From assembly GCA_903874965.1 (NCBI GenBank), contig CAIQUD010000031.1, positions 1 through 47,834 on the forward strand: DNA of 47,834 nt. Direction: 5' to 3'. The translations under genes were made by a program, and so were the position numbers. The notes beneath the pieces are model-generated. The model was not told where the DNA came from. It worked only from the letters and a program-made list of their open reading frames with translations, and made no database searches. This DNA is from an uncultured Actinomycetes bacterium (GTDB lineage Bacteria > Actinomycetota > Acidimicrobiia > Acidimicrobiales > RAAP-2). Of this stretch, positions 34,214 to 42,312 are shown piece by piece; within the stretch, counting starts at the first letter, position 1, and each line of letters starts with the position of its first letter.

Positions 34214-35081
34214 TCACCAAGAAGTTTCCAATGATTCAGTGCTTGACGATCTCGCACCTGGCCTAGACCGCAGCCTTCATCGTCAGTACATCAGGGGAAT
34301 CTTCGTCCTCTGGTTCATCATGACAGTGCTCGGAGTACTGGCTGGCTTGTATCTGACGCCAATCCTGATGCCGCACATGAATTCCCCTGAAGGCAGGGCA
34401 GCAGTCAAGACGGTCATCGTCTTCACCGTTGCTGCTGCCCCCGTTGCGGCTCTCGTTTGTGCAGTGGCGTTGTATTCGCTCCTTCACACTCGACACCGCG
34501 GTTCACTCGATCACCCGCCCGCAGATGGTCCTCCACTTCGGGGCAATGCGCTTGCCTCGGGCGTCTGGCTGATTACGTCGACGCTGCTCGTGGTCTTCCT
34601 GTTGTTCTGGGGACTCACCGAGTGGTCAGCGCAACAAGTAGTGCATGCTGACTCACTGACGATCAATGTGATTGGACAGCAGTGGATTTGGGACTACAAC
34701 CTTCCAGCACAAACCGTTCGGCTTCCGGGCGGAAGAGAACTCAAGATTCCGAAGGAGTTGGCGCTTTCGAAGCTCAATCTTCCTGTCGACGTTCCCGTTA
34801 CCTTCAACGTGACCTCAAAAGATGTCACTCACGGTTTCTGGCCCGTCAATCTGGGTATTCAGGTGGATGCAAATCCTGGACAACGGACGGTCATTCGAAC
34901 CGTGCCAGACCGGCTAGGAAAGTTCGTGGTTCGCTGCAGCCAGCTCTGTGGACTCAACCACGCCTACATGTACACCCAAGCACAGGTCGTGCCAGATCAG
35001 GACTTCCAAGCCTGGGTTCAAGGCGGAGCTAGAGGCCCGATTCTCGCCGTCGCAAGTTCGCAGAATGGGAGCACCAAGTGA
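34203..35081 (+). CDS. ctaC: Cytochrome c oxidase subunit II
   Basis: A 292-residue membrane-anchored electron-entry subunit. The CuA centre is complete: H210 (VTHGFWPV), C245, C249, H253 and M256 in CSQLCGLNHAYM. The usual glutamate of CSE is Q247. Three hydrophobic segments (about 30-56, 66-94 and 117-141) precede the copper domain, one more than usual, and no lipobox is seen. The aromatic stretch QQWIWDYN is present. There is no fused cytochrome c domain. The frame reaches back to 34179, but ATG 34203 fits the family best. The stop overlaps ctaD. Confidence 0.93.
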   Translation: MSSDHQEVSNDSVLDDLAPGLDRSLHRQYIRGIFVLWFIMTVLGVLAGLYLTPILMPHMNSPEGRAAVKTVIVFTVAAAPVAALVCAVALYSLLHTRHRGSLDHPPADGPPLRGNALASGVWLITSTLLVVFLLFWGLTEWSAQQVVHADSLTINVIGQQWIWDYNLPAQTVRLPGGRELKIPKELALSKLNLPVDVPVTFNVTSKDVTHGFWPVNLGIQVDANPGQRTVIRTVPDRLGKFVVRCSQLCGLNHAYMYTQAQVVPDQDFQAWVQGGARGPILAVASSQNGSTK

Positions 35082-37003
35082 CCGCTACGCAACCTTTGCT
35101 GGAAGACACCGTTCTCGGACCAAAGGCCGGACGCCTGTATCGCCGTCAGAGTTTTGCCACTGGTCTAGGTCTCGGGATCTTGCTCGGTGCAATTGGATGG
35201 TTCATCGCGCAGAACACCATCCAGTCAAACGAGAACTTTGGTTCAGATATGACCGTTGCCGTGACGATGGCCGGGTGGGTCATTGGCTTCAATATCGGTA
35301 TCGGTACGTTCAATGCCGTTATTCGCTGGATGCTCGGCCATGACCAAGACAAAGACGATGAGCTGTACGCCGCGGGAGTTGGCCAAGGAAAAGCTCGCTA
35401 CTGGAAGTACTGCACTGATCACAAGGTGGTGGGCACGCAGTACTTGATTCTCGTGTTCATCCTCTTCTTTGTCGGTGGAACGCTCGCAATGATGATTCGG
35501 ACGCAGTTGCTCACGCCGAACTCAACGTTCTTGAGTCCACAGACCTACAACGCCATTGTTTCCATTCATGGAATGTGCATGATCATCGCGACGATCATCA
35601 TGGTGTCGGGTCCATTTGCCAACTTCATCATGCCGATCATGATCGGCGCGAAAGACATGGCGTTCCCTCGCCTCAACGCCATGAGCTTCTGGGTCGTGGT
35701 TTCGGCAGTTCCGCCGCTTCTCGCCACATTCTTTGTTGGTGGTGTCAATGCGGGTTGGACGACCTACGCGCCATTGTCCGTGCAAGACGGGCCGGCGATG
35801 ATTTGCTTCGCCATCACGATTATCACCTTCGTGGTCTCTGTCACTGTCGCCGGCATCAATACGATCGTGACAGTCCTGACGATGCGTGCGGAGGGAATGA
35901 CCTTCGCCCGGATGCCGATCTTCGTTTGGGCGAGTGTCATTGGTGGCGGTCTTGGTCTCTACGCAATGCCAGCGTTCCTCCTGGCCATGACCATGATGGT
36001 TGCCGACAAGGCAACCGGGACCAGCTTCTTTGTTGCCGATCAGGGTGGATCAGGTTGGCTCTGGGAGAACGTGTTCTGGATCATGGGTCACCCTGAGGTG
36101 TACGTGATCTTGATCCCGCCAGTTGGAGCGCTCCTCGAAGTAATGAGCACCTTCTCTCGCAAGCCGGTGTTTGCCTACAAGCTGGCAATCGGCGCCATGA
36201 CGGGTGTTGCTGGTCTGTCGATCATGGTCTGGGCGCACCATATGTTCACGACCGGATGGGCGCCGGACCTTGCTGGTCCATTCATGCTCACGACGGAACT
36301 GATTTCCATTCCGACGGGCATCATCTTCCTGTGTGCCATTGGAACACTTTGGCGAGGGAGTAACTGGGTTCGATTGCCGATGTATTTCGGGTTCCTCTTC
36401 CTTTGGAACTTCATCATTGGTGGAGTGACCGGGATCTACCTGTCTGACGTTCCCGCAGACAATTACTTCCACGGCAACATGTTTGTCACCGCACACTTCC
36501 ACTACACCTTGCTAGGTGGCGCAATGATCGCTGCCACTGCGGGCCTTTGTTACTGGTTCCCGAAGGTGACTGGTCGAATGCTCGACGAAAAGATCGGCAA
36601 GTGGGCATTCTGGATGATTGCCATTGGCTTCCAAGTCACCTACTTGGCGCAGTTCTACGAAGGCTTCAAGGGGATGCCTCGACGAGTTGCAAACTACGAC
36701 CCACTCTTTGCTCCAGAGAATTTGATCTCCTCATTGGGTGCCTTCCTCCTGATGGCGGGCTGGGTTGTCTTGCTCTACGCACTGGTGTCCTCCTGGCGTC
36801 ATGGTGAAATTGCACCGGCGAATCCATGGTCGGCCAAGTCCCTTGAGTGGCACACCGAGACTCCAGTTCCCCTTGAGAACTTCCTTCAAGACCCCAAGGT
36901 CATCAACGACCCATATGGCTATGGCGCATCAGGCGCAGAGCAGGTTCACGCCGTCTTCGGCCATCACAGTCATCACACGATTGAGGAAGGAGTCAAACAA
37001 TGA
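35078..37003 (+). CDS. ctaD: Cytochrome c oxidase subunit I
   Basis: A 641-residue haem-copper oxidase catalytic subunit. The low-spin haem ligand is H164 (SIHGMCMII) with H475, the haem a3 ligand is H473 (TAHFHYTLLGG), and CuB is bound by H338 (GHPEVY), H387 and H388 (WAHHMFTTG). The Y of HPEVY can form the His-Tyr bond typical of A-type oxidases. It is longer than many subunits I, with an N-terminal segment and a C-terminal histidine-rich tail (HAVFGHHSHHT). GTG in a GTGA overlap with ctaC; the stop overlaps ctaE. Confidence 0.96.
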   Translation: MTATQPLLEDTVLGPKAGRLYRRQSFATGLGLGILLGAIGWFIAQNTIQSNENFGSDMTVAVTMAGWVIGFNIGIGTFNAVIRWMLGHDQDKDDELYAAGVGQGKARYWKYCTDHKVVGTQYLILVFILFFVGGTLAMMIRTQLLTPNSTFLSPQTYNAIVSIHGMCMIIATIIMVSGPFANFIMPIMIGAKDMAFPRLNAMSFWVVVSAVPPLLATFFVGGVNAGWTTYAPLSVQDGPAMICFAITIITFVVSVTVAGINTIVTVLTMRAEGMTFARMPIFVWASVIGGGLGLYAMPAFLLAMTMMVADKATGTSFFVADQGGSGWLWENVFWIMGHPEVYVILIPPVGALLEVMSTFSRKPVFAYKLAIGAMTGVAGLSIMVWAHHMFTTGWAPDLAGPFMLTTELISIPTGIIFLCAIGTLWRGSNWVRLPMYFGFLFLWNFIIGGVTGIYLSDVPADNYFHGNMFVTAHFHYTLLGGAMIAATAGLCYWFPKVTGRMLDEKIGKWAFWMIAIGFQVTYLAQFYEGFKGMPRRVANYDPLFAPENLISSLGAFLLMAGWVVLLYALVSSWRHGEIAPANPWSAKSLEWHTETPVPLENFLQDPKVINDPYGYGASGAEQVHAVFGHHSHHTIEEGVKQ

Positions 37004-37659
37004 CTACCACTCACGACACCGCTACGCATGAAGGTGGACACCACGACACCCCTGAGCAGCGAGACAAGAAGGAACTCTCCGCACTGATCCTTCTCATTGC
37101 GGGAGACGGACTCTTCCTCGTCCTGGAAATTCTGACGTGGTTCTACCTTCGAGCGCTGAACCCAAATCACGGCTGGCGATTCTCGACAGCGTCGCCCACC
37201 AATCCAGCGACGTCGGGGAGTAATAATCCTCATGACATCACTGCGGAGGTGGCAAAGGCCCCGGTGAGTTGGAGTTTGCTCGTCATTCTTGCGACGCTTG
37301 CTGTCGGTGGGCTCGTTTGGTTCGGAGAGATGCGATCCCGCAAGGGCGAGTCACCAGTGCCAGCTCTTGGCCTCGCACTTCTCACGGGGCTTGTCGCCAT
37401 TGGGCTTCAGGTGTACCAATTCCAAACACTGCCGTTCCAAACAACTGATGGCACCTATGCCTCGTGCTTTGAGTTCTTCATGGCATCGAACTTGGCCCAC
37501 CAGTTCCTTGCACTGATCGTCGTTCTTGGCGTCTGGAACCGCGGCCGGAAGAATCTTTACGCTCGCAACTGGTACCAGCTTCGGTTGGCGCGCATCTGGA
37601 CGATGTGGGTTGGAATTTCTGCACTTCTCCTTGGAGCAGTGTCAATTCTGTTTGTCTAG
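37000..37659 (+). CDS. ctaE: Cytochrome c oxidase subunit III
   Basis: A 219-residue membrane protein with about five helices, after a hydrophilic histidine-rich N-terminus (HDTATHEGGHHDTPEQ). ALILLIAGDGLFLVLEILTWFYLRAL, FEMRSRKGE-type loop and the C-terminal WTMWVGISALLLGAVSILFV fit subunit III. It is shorter than the seven-helix form, as in many caa3-type oxidases. The ATG overlaps the ctaD stop. No haem O or haem A synthase gene, no cytochrome c and no subunit IV gene follow within the window. Confidence 0.88.
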   Translation: MTTTHDTATHEGGHHDTPEQRDKKELSALILLIAGDGLFLVLEILTWFYLRALNPNHGWRFSTASPTNPATSGSNNPHDITAEVAKAPVSWSLLVILATLAVGGLVWFGEMRSRKGESPVPALGLALLTGLVAIGLQVYQFQTLPFQTTDGTYASCFEFFMASNLAHQFLALIVVLGVWNRGRKNLYARNWYQLRLARIWTMWVGISALLLGAVSILFV

Positions 37660-37698
37660 GTTGTCCTGACGCTCATTTGGAGATGTCGTTTCAAGCGG

Positions 37699-37704
37699 TA
37701 GGCT
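37699..37704 (+). promoter_or_regulatory. -10 box TAGGCT for pyrF
   Basis: TAGGCT lies 8 nt before the pyrF ATG and is the same hexamer as at tyrS. It gives pyrF its own promoter, separate from the pyr operon. Confidence 0.45.
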
Positions 37705-37712
37705 TTGGTCTA

Positions 37713-38537
37713 ATGGAGCCCTTCGCTGACCGCCTACGGGCCGCGACGTCGAAGTACGGCCCCTTATGTGCGGGCATTGATCCTTCTCGAAAGACCCTGA
37801 CGTCCTGGGGGCTTACCGATGATCCGACTGGGCTCAAGACATTCGTTGAGATCAGCCTCGAAGGAGCACTCGGCAGCGTTGGCGTGATCAAACCCCAAGT
37901 CGCGTTCTTTGAGCGATTTGGTATTCCGGGTCTTTTGATCTTGCGGGAACTCTTCGCCTCGGCTCGTGCTCACGGGCTGCTCGTCATTGCGGACGCAAAG
38001 CGAAGTGATATCTCCTCAACTGCGGAGGCCTATGGAGCAGCGTGGCTCGGCGCCGACGCTCCATTTGGCGCCGATGCACTCACGGTGACCCCTTATTTAG
38101 GTCTCGATGCGCTCGAGCCAATCTTTTCGGCTGCGGCACAAGCCAAAAGCGGAATTTTCGTCGTCGTCTCGAGCTCGAATGAGGAGGGACGAGGACTTCA
38201 GACGGCTGCTTGGGGCGGGGGATCGGTGGAAGAGCATCTGCTGAAGGACATCGGGAGATATAACGATGTCCAACCTGGCGAAACGGTTGGAGCGGTGATT
38301 GGTGTGACCAGAGAGCCAAATCCCGAGTTGGTTGCCGCCATGGCAGGACCCCTTCTTCTGCCCGGATTTGGTGAGCAGGGCGGAAGTGCCGAGGAGCTTC
38401 GAACGCGTTTCTCTGGTCTGCCCAACGCAATGGTGGTTTCTGTGTCTCGGGCATGGTCGAGTGCTGGCCCGAATGTTGGAGAACTGGCGCTGCGCTCTGC
38501 TGAGCTCCAGGATCAACTTCGCGGGGCTCTCGAGTGA
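37713..38537 (+). CDS. pyrF: Orotidine 5'-phosphate decarboxylase
   Basis: A 274-residue type 2 (long) OMP decarboxylase that makes UMP. CAGIDPSRKTLTSWGL and VIKPQVAFFERFG are present, with the catalytic charge network D94-x-K96 and D99 (ADAKRSDISSTAEAYG) and VVVSSSNEEGR. The frame extends upstream to 37605; ATG 37713 starts the conserved N-terminus. It is split from pyrRBC-carAB-pyrD by the oxidase cluster and instead leads mihF and gmk through GTGA overlaps. Confidence 0.95.
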   Translation: MEPFADRLRAATSKYGPLCAGIDPSRKTLTSWGLTDDPTGLKTFVEISLEGALGSVGVIKPQVAFFERFGIPGLLILRELFASARAHGLLVIADAKRSDISSTAEAYGAAWLGADAPFGADALTVTPYLGLDALEPIFSAAAQAKSGIFVVVSSSNEEGRGLQTAAWGGGSVEEHLLKDIGRYNDVQPGETVGAVIGVTREPNPELVAAMAGPLLLPGFGEQGGSAEELRTRFSGLPNAMVVSVSRAWSSAGPNVGELALRSAELQDQLRGALE

Positions 38538-38902
38538 TCGAGCGAAGCACCTCCAGATCTGCGTCGGTAGCTCAGACGCGGACGGGACTTGTGCCACCCC
38601 AACTAAGTGCCGAACAACGTGCAGCGGCGCTCGAAAAAGCAGCGGTCGTGAGGGCAGTTCGCACGGAGGTGAAAGAGGAGCTCCGATCTGGAACGCTCAG
38701 TTTTCGGGGCCTCTTGGAGCGAGCAGACCACGATGAGGTCGTGTCGAGGATCAAAGTCCTTTCGGCGCTGGAATGCCTTCCAGGGATTGGGAAGGTCCGT
38801 GCTCGACGCCTCTTAATAACCCACCAAGTGGCCGAGTCGCGACGGCTGAGTGGGCTCGGGCCTAAACAGCGCGCCGCACTGGAGCAGGCAACGGGTGACT
38901 GA
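38534..38902 (+). CDS. mihF: Actinobacterial integration host factor
   Basis: A 122-residue DNA-binding protein of the mycobacterial IHF type, found in actinobacteria and unrelated to enterobacterial IHF. LSAEQRAAALEKAAVVRAVRTEVK is matched by the helix-hairpin-helix LPGIGKVRARRLL, and the tail VAESRRLSGLGPKQRAALE is typical. GTG 38534 overlaps the pyrF stop and adds about 19 residues (ERSTSRSASVAQTRTG) that the family lacks. GTG 38591 would give 103 residues, the usual length. Both starts are possible. Confidence 0.93.
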   Translation: MIERSTSRSASVAQTRTGLVPPQLSAEQRAAALEKAAVVRAVRTEVKEELRSGTLSFRGLLERADHDEVVSRIKVLSALECLPGIGKVRARRLLITHQVAESRRLSGLGPKQRAALEQATGD

Positions 38903-39443
38903 GCCGAGAATTTTCGTGCTGGTTGGTCCCGGAGGCGTTGGCAAGGGGACTATTGCGGCTCTGCTCATTGAGCGAGACCCCAACTTGTGGCTCTCCCGAT
39001 CATGGACAACACGGCCACAGCGTCCAGGGGAGCCTGACGATGCCTATGTCTTTGTTGATCGAGAGCAGTTTCTCGACCATGTTGCCAAGGGTGGATTCTT
39101 CGAGTGGGCTGAATTTCTCGGAAATCTCTATGGCACGCCACTTCCGAGTCCTCCGAGCGGTCGTGATGTTCTGCTCGAGATTGAGGTTGATGGAGCTCGC
39201 CAGGTCGTTGAACGGCGACCAGATGCCTGTGTGATTCTGCTCGTTCCGCCATCCCTTGAGATGCAGCGCGAGCGGCTTCGCGGTCGTGGAGATCACGAGA
39301 GCCATGTCGAAGCCCGAATTGCCCAAGGACAGCTAGAAGTTGAGCAGGCAAGGACCTTTGCAACCGTTGAAGTGGTCAACAATGACCTCGAAACCGCTGT
39401 TGACGATGTGGCTGGTATCGTTGCAGGGCATCGTCGCTCCTGA
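38895..39443 (+). CDS. gmk: Guanylate kinase
   Basis: A 182-residue P-loop nucleoside monophosphate kinase that makes GDP from GMP. GPGGVGKGT is the P-loop (residues 11-19), with SWTTRPQRPGE, GGFFEWAEFLGNLYGTP and the C-terminal lid RLRGRGDHESHVEARI. The family loop usually reads GPSGAGKGT, so S is replaced by G here. GTG 38895 overlaps mihF by 8 nt; an upstream start is not supported. The order pyrF-mihF-gmk-rpoZ is common in actinobacteria. Confidence 0.96.
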   Translation: MTEPRIFVLVGPGGVGKGTIAALLIERDPNLWLSRSWTTRPQRPGEPDDAYVFVDREQFLDHVAKGGFFEWAEFLGNLYGTPLPSPPSGRDVLLEIEVDGARQVVERRPDACVILLVPPSLEMQRERLRGRGDHESHVEARIAQGQLEVEQARTFATVEVVNNDLETAVDDVAGIVAGHRRS

Positions 39444-39461
39444 AAGGGAGCCGTCCACCTC

Positions 39462-39467
39462 TACGAT
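39462..39467 (+). promoter_or_regulatory. -10 box TACGAT for rpoZ
   Basis: TACGAT is followed by 12 nt and ATG 39480. A short leader of about 6 nt is expected. Confidence 0.4.
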
Positions 39468-39479
39468 AAGGATCAAACC

Positions 39480-39848
39480 ATGGCGCTCAGCCGGCACACC
39501 CTCATTGAGCCTCCAATCGAGACGTTGCTCGACAAGGTCGACTCGAAGTTCACCTTGGTGACGCTTGCAGCACGTCGCGGTCGTCAGATCAACGCCTATT
39601 ACAACAGCCTTGGTGAAGGTTTTGGCCGTGTCGCACCTCCACAGGTGACCTCTACCTCTGAGAAGGCGCTCTCGATTGCATTTGAAGAGATCTCCGCCGG
39701 CAAAGTTGGCTTTATTCGGGTCGACCCAGAAGTGGAAGCCGCTGAACTCGCTGCCGAGGCAGCAGCTGAAGCCGCAGCAATGGGTGATGCCGAGTCAATC
39801 TTCGGCTCGTCGGTCTTCGACAAGCCTGCACCGACGACTGACCTGTAG
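39480..39848 (+). CDS. rpoZ: RNA polymerase omega subunit
   Basis: A 122-residue omega subunit that supports RNA polymerase assembly. IETLLDKVDSKFTLVTLAARRGRQINAY is the family core, then SEKALSIAFEEISAGKVGF. The C-terminal 40 residues are rich in alanine and acidic residues (AAELAAEAAAEAAA), an extension seen in other actinobacterial omega proteins. coaBC starts 8 nt after its stop. Confidence 0.93.
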   Translation: MALSRHTLIEPPIETLLDKVDSKFTLVTLAARRGRQINAYYNSLGEGFGRVAPPQVTSTSEKALSIAFEEISAGKVGFIRVDPEVEAAELAAEAAAEAAAMGDAESIFGSSVFDKPAPTTDL

Positions 39849-39856
39849 ATCGACCG

Positions 39857-41113
39857 ATGGCGGAGCAGTCCCGTGAGGGCGCACCCGTCGTCGTCCTTGG
39901 AGTGTGTGGAGGAATCGCTGCCTATAAGGCAGTCGAACTCTGTCGTCTGTTAAGTGATGCAGGTTGTTATGTCGCGCCGGTGCTCACTGAGGCCGCCACT
40001 CGATTCATTGCCCCGCTGACCTTCTCCGCGCTCGCCGCAGAGCCGGCACAACTCTCGCTTTATGGGGAACAGCATCCAAGTCCGCACACGAGGCTCGGCC
40101 AAATGGCTGATCTCGTCGTCATTGCCCCAGCCACACAGAACTTCCTTGCACGACTTGCAAGTGGACAGGTCGATGACCTCTTAACCGCAACGGTGGCTGC
40201 GACGAGAGCTCAACTCATTGTTGCGCCGGCCATGCACACCGAGATGTGGGAGCAAGCGTCGACGCAGGCGGCAATTGCGCTGCTCAAAAGCCGAGGCGTC
40301 TTGGTCGTTGACCCTGAAGCCGGTCGATTGGCAGGAGGCGACACTGGGTTTGGACGTCTAGCCGAACCTGCGGTGATCGCAACGGCGGCGTTGAGTCAAC
40401 TCCACCTTCGAAATGGAGGGACCCGAGATCTTGAGGGGTGCTCCGTCCTCATCACGGCCGGCGGAACTCGAGAGGCCATTGATCCAGTTCGTTATCTCTC
40501 TAATCGATCGTCTGGGAAGCAGGGCTATGCCCTCGCTGATGCCGCAGTGGCACGAGGAGCAACGGTCACGCTCATTACCGCAGCGCGCCTTGCACTGAGC
40601 CCGTTAACGAGGGCTGCAACGACTGTGATTGAGGTCGAGAGTGCCGCGGAGATGGCCGAAGCCGTCTACAGCGCAGCACCCTCCGCCGATGTGGTGGTCA
40701 TGGCGGCAGCGATAGCTGACTATCGGCCCGTAGCGATCGCGACCAAGAAGATGACCAAGGATCTTGGTGTACCAGCGCTGCAACTCGAAGAAACTGAGGA
40801 CGTCTTGGCTGGCGTCGTTGCGCGACGACGAGCCGGTCAAGTCATTGTTGGATTTGCGGCTGAAACGCACGATGTCCTCAACAGGGGAAACGCCAAATTG
40901 AAGAGAAAAGGCTGTGATCTCCTCGTCGTAAATGATGTTGCGCAACCTGAAGTTGGCTTTGATCACGAAACCAATGCCGTAACAATCCTCGGGAGCGATG
41001 GTTTGACGACAACGGTGGACCTGTCCTCAAAAGCGATTGTGGCGCACTCGGTATTCGATAGGGTTACACGGCTGCAATCGACAAGCGTTCGCGAAAGGAC
41101 CTTAAGTGACTGA
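39857..41113 (+). CDS. coaBC: Bifunctional CoaBC (coenzyme A synthesis)
   Basis: A 418-residue fusion of phosphopantothenoylcysteine decarboxylase (CoaC, N-terminal flavodoxin-like half, [22 protein letters not shown]) and phosphopantothenate-cysteine ligase (CoaB, from about residue 195, [27 protein letters not shown]). The two enzymes act in succession in coenzyme A synthesis. The cysteine common in other bacteria in the LACG loop is glycine here ([12 protein letters not shown]); this may be an actinobacterial variant. The stop overlaps metK by 8 nt. Confidence 0.95.
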   Translation: MAEQSREGAPVVVLGVCGGIAAYKAVELCRLLSDAGCYVAPVLTEAATRFIAPLTFSALAAEPAQLSLYGEQHPSPHTRLGQMADLVVIAPATQNFLARLASGQVDDLLTATVAATRAQLIVAPAMHTEMWEQASTQAAIALLKSRGVLVVDPEAGRLAGGDTGFGRLAEPAVIATAALSQLHLRNGGTRDLEGCSVLITAGGTREAIDPVRYLSNRSSGKQGYALADAAVARGATVTLITAARLALSPLTRAATTVIEVESAAEMAEAVYSAAPSADVVVMAAAIADYRPVAIATKKMTKDLGVPALQLEETEDVLAGVVARRRAGQVIVGFAAETHDVLNRGNAKLKRKGCDLLVVNDVAQPEVGFDHETNAVTILGSDGLTTTVDLSSKAIVAHSVFDRVTRLQSTSVRERTLSD

Positions 41114-42302
41114 ACCCATCGTTTTCACGTCTGAGTCAGTGACCGAGGGTCACCCAGACAAGATGGCCGACCAGGTAAGTGACACGGTGCTCGATGCACT
41201 CCTCGCCCAAGACCCTGCAAGTCGAGTCGCCTGTGAGACGCTTCTCACGACCGGACTCGTGCTCGTCGCTGGAGAGATCACGACCAAGGCGGTCATTGAC
41301 GTCCAGTCGCTTGTTCGTCAGACCATTCTCGACATTGGCTATGACGACGACAAAAAGGGCTTCAACGGCTCAACGTGCGCGGTCATGGTTACCCTTGATA
41401 AGCAGTCCGCCGATATCGCCGCTGGCGTTGATCAGGCCATGGAGCTTCGAGAGGGAACCGCTGGAGAAGACCGGCTCAACTCCCAGGGTGCCGGCGACCA
41501 AGGAATGATGTTTGGCTATGCATGCGATGAGACGCCTGATCTCATGCCGTTGCCCATTTGGCTTGCCCATCGACTCTCACAGCGTTTGGCGCAAGTCCGC
41601 AGAACTGGACAACTTGGTTACCTGCGTCCTGACGGTAAGACCCAAGTTTCAGTGGTCTACGAAGGTGGCCGCCCGGTTGCAATTACGACGGTGCTCATTT
41701 CAACGCAGCATGCACCAGGTATTGACCTCAACGGCACCTTGCTCCCTGATTTGACCAGCGAAGTCATCAATCCGCTGCTGCCGGAATCTCTCGACACGAC
41801 CGACCTTCGGATTCTGGTCAACCCGACCGGAATCTTCGAAATTGGTGGGCCACATGCCGACACGGGTTTGACTGGTCGAAAGATCATTGTCGACACCTAC
41901 GGCGGCATGGCCCGACACGGTGGTGGGGCATTCTCCGGAAAAGACCCATCAAAGGTCGACCGCTCGGCTGCCTATGCAGCACGTTGGGTTGCCAAGCACG
42001 TCGTCGCCGCGGGGGCTGCCAAGCGGTGCGAGGTTCAAGTTGCCTATGCCATTGGTGTTGCGCAGCCGGTTTCGCTCCTCGTCGACACCTTCGGCACCGA
42101 AGCAGTCGACCCTGCCGCAATCTCAAGAGCCGTTCGGGAACTCTTTGATCTCCGTCCCGCCGCCATTGATCGTGACCTTGATTTGCGTCGTCCGATCTAT
42201 CGAAAGACTGCGGCCTATGGTCACTTCGGACGGGCGGACAGCGACTTTACGTGGGAGCAGACCCCGCGGGTCGATGACCTGCGGAGTGCGCTCGGCCTCT
42301 GA
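41106..42302 (+). CDS. metK: S-adenosylmethionine synthetase
   Basis: A 398-residue enzyme that makes SAM from methionine and ATP. Marks are [20 protein letters not shown], the [12 protein letters not shown] loop, and [32 protein letters not shown] cut to its central part, with the C-terminal YGHFGR. GTG 41106 overlaps coaBC. No SAM riboswitch can be present, as there is no leader. priA follows after 10 nt. Confidence 0.97.
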   Translation: MTEPIVFTSESVTEGHPDKMADQVSDTVLDALLAQDPASRVACETLLTTGLVLVAGEITTKAVIDVQSLVRQTILDIGYDDDKKGFNGSTCAVMVTLDKQSADIAAGVDQAMELREGTAGEDRLNSQGAGDQGMMFGYACDETPDLMPLPIWLAHRLSQRLAQVRRTGQLGYLRPDGKTQVSVVYEGGRPVAITTVLISTQHAPGIDLNGTLLPDLTSEVINPLLPESLDTTDLRILVNPTGIFEIGGPHADTGLTGRKIIVDTYGGMARHGGGAFSGKDPSKVDRSAAYAARWVAKHVVAAGAAKRCEVQVAYAIGVAQPVSLLVDTFGTEAVDPAAISRAVRELFDLRPAAIDRDLDLRRPIYRKTAAYGHFGRADSDFTWEQTPRVDDLRSALGL

Positions 42303-42312
42303 GGTTGCCCAC

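Noticed and set aside
41090-41106. SAM riboswitch before metK
   Set aside because: metK overlaps coaBC, so there is no leader.
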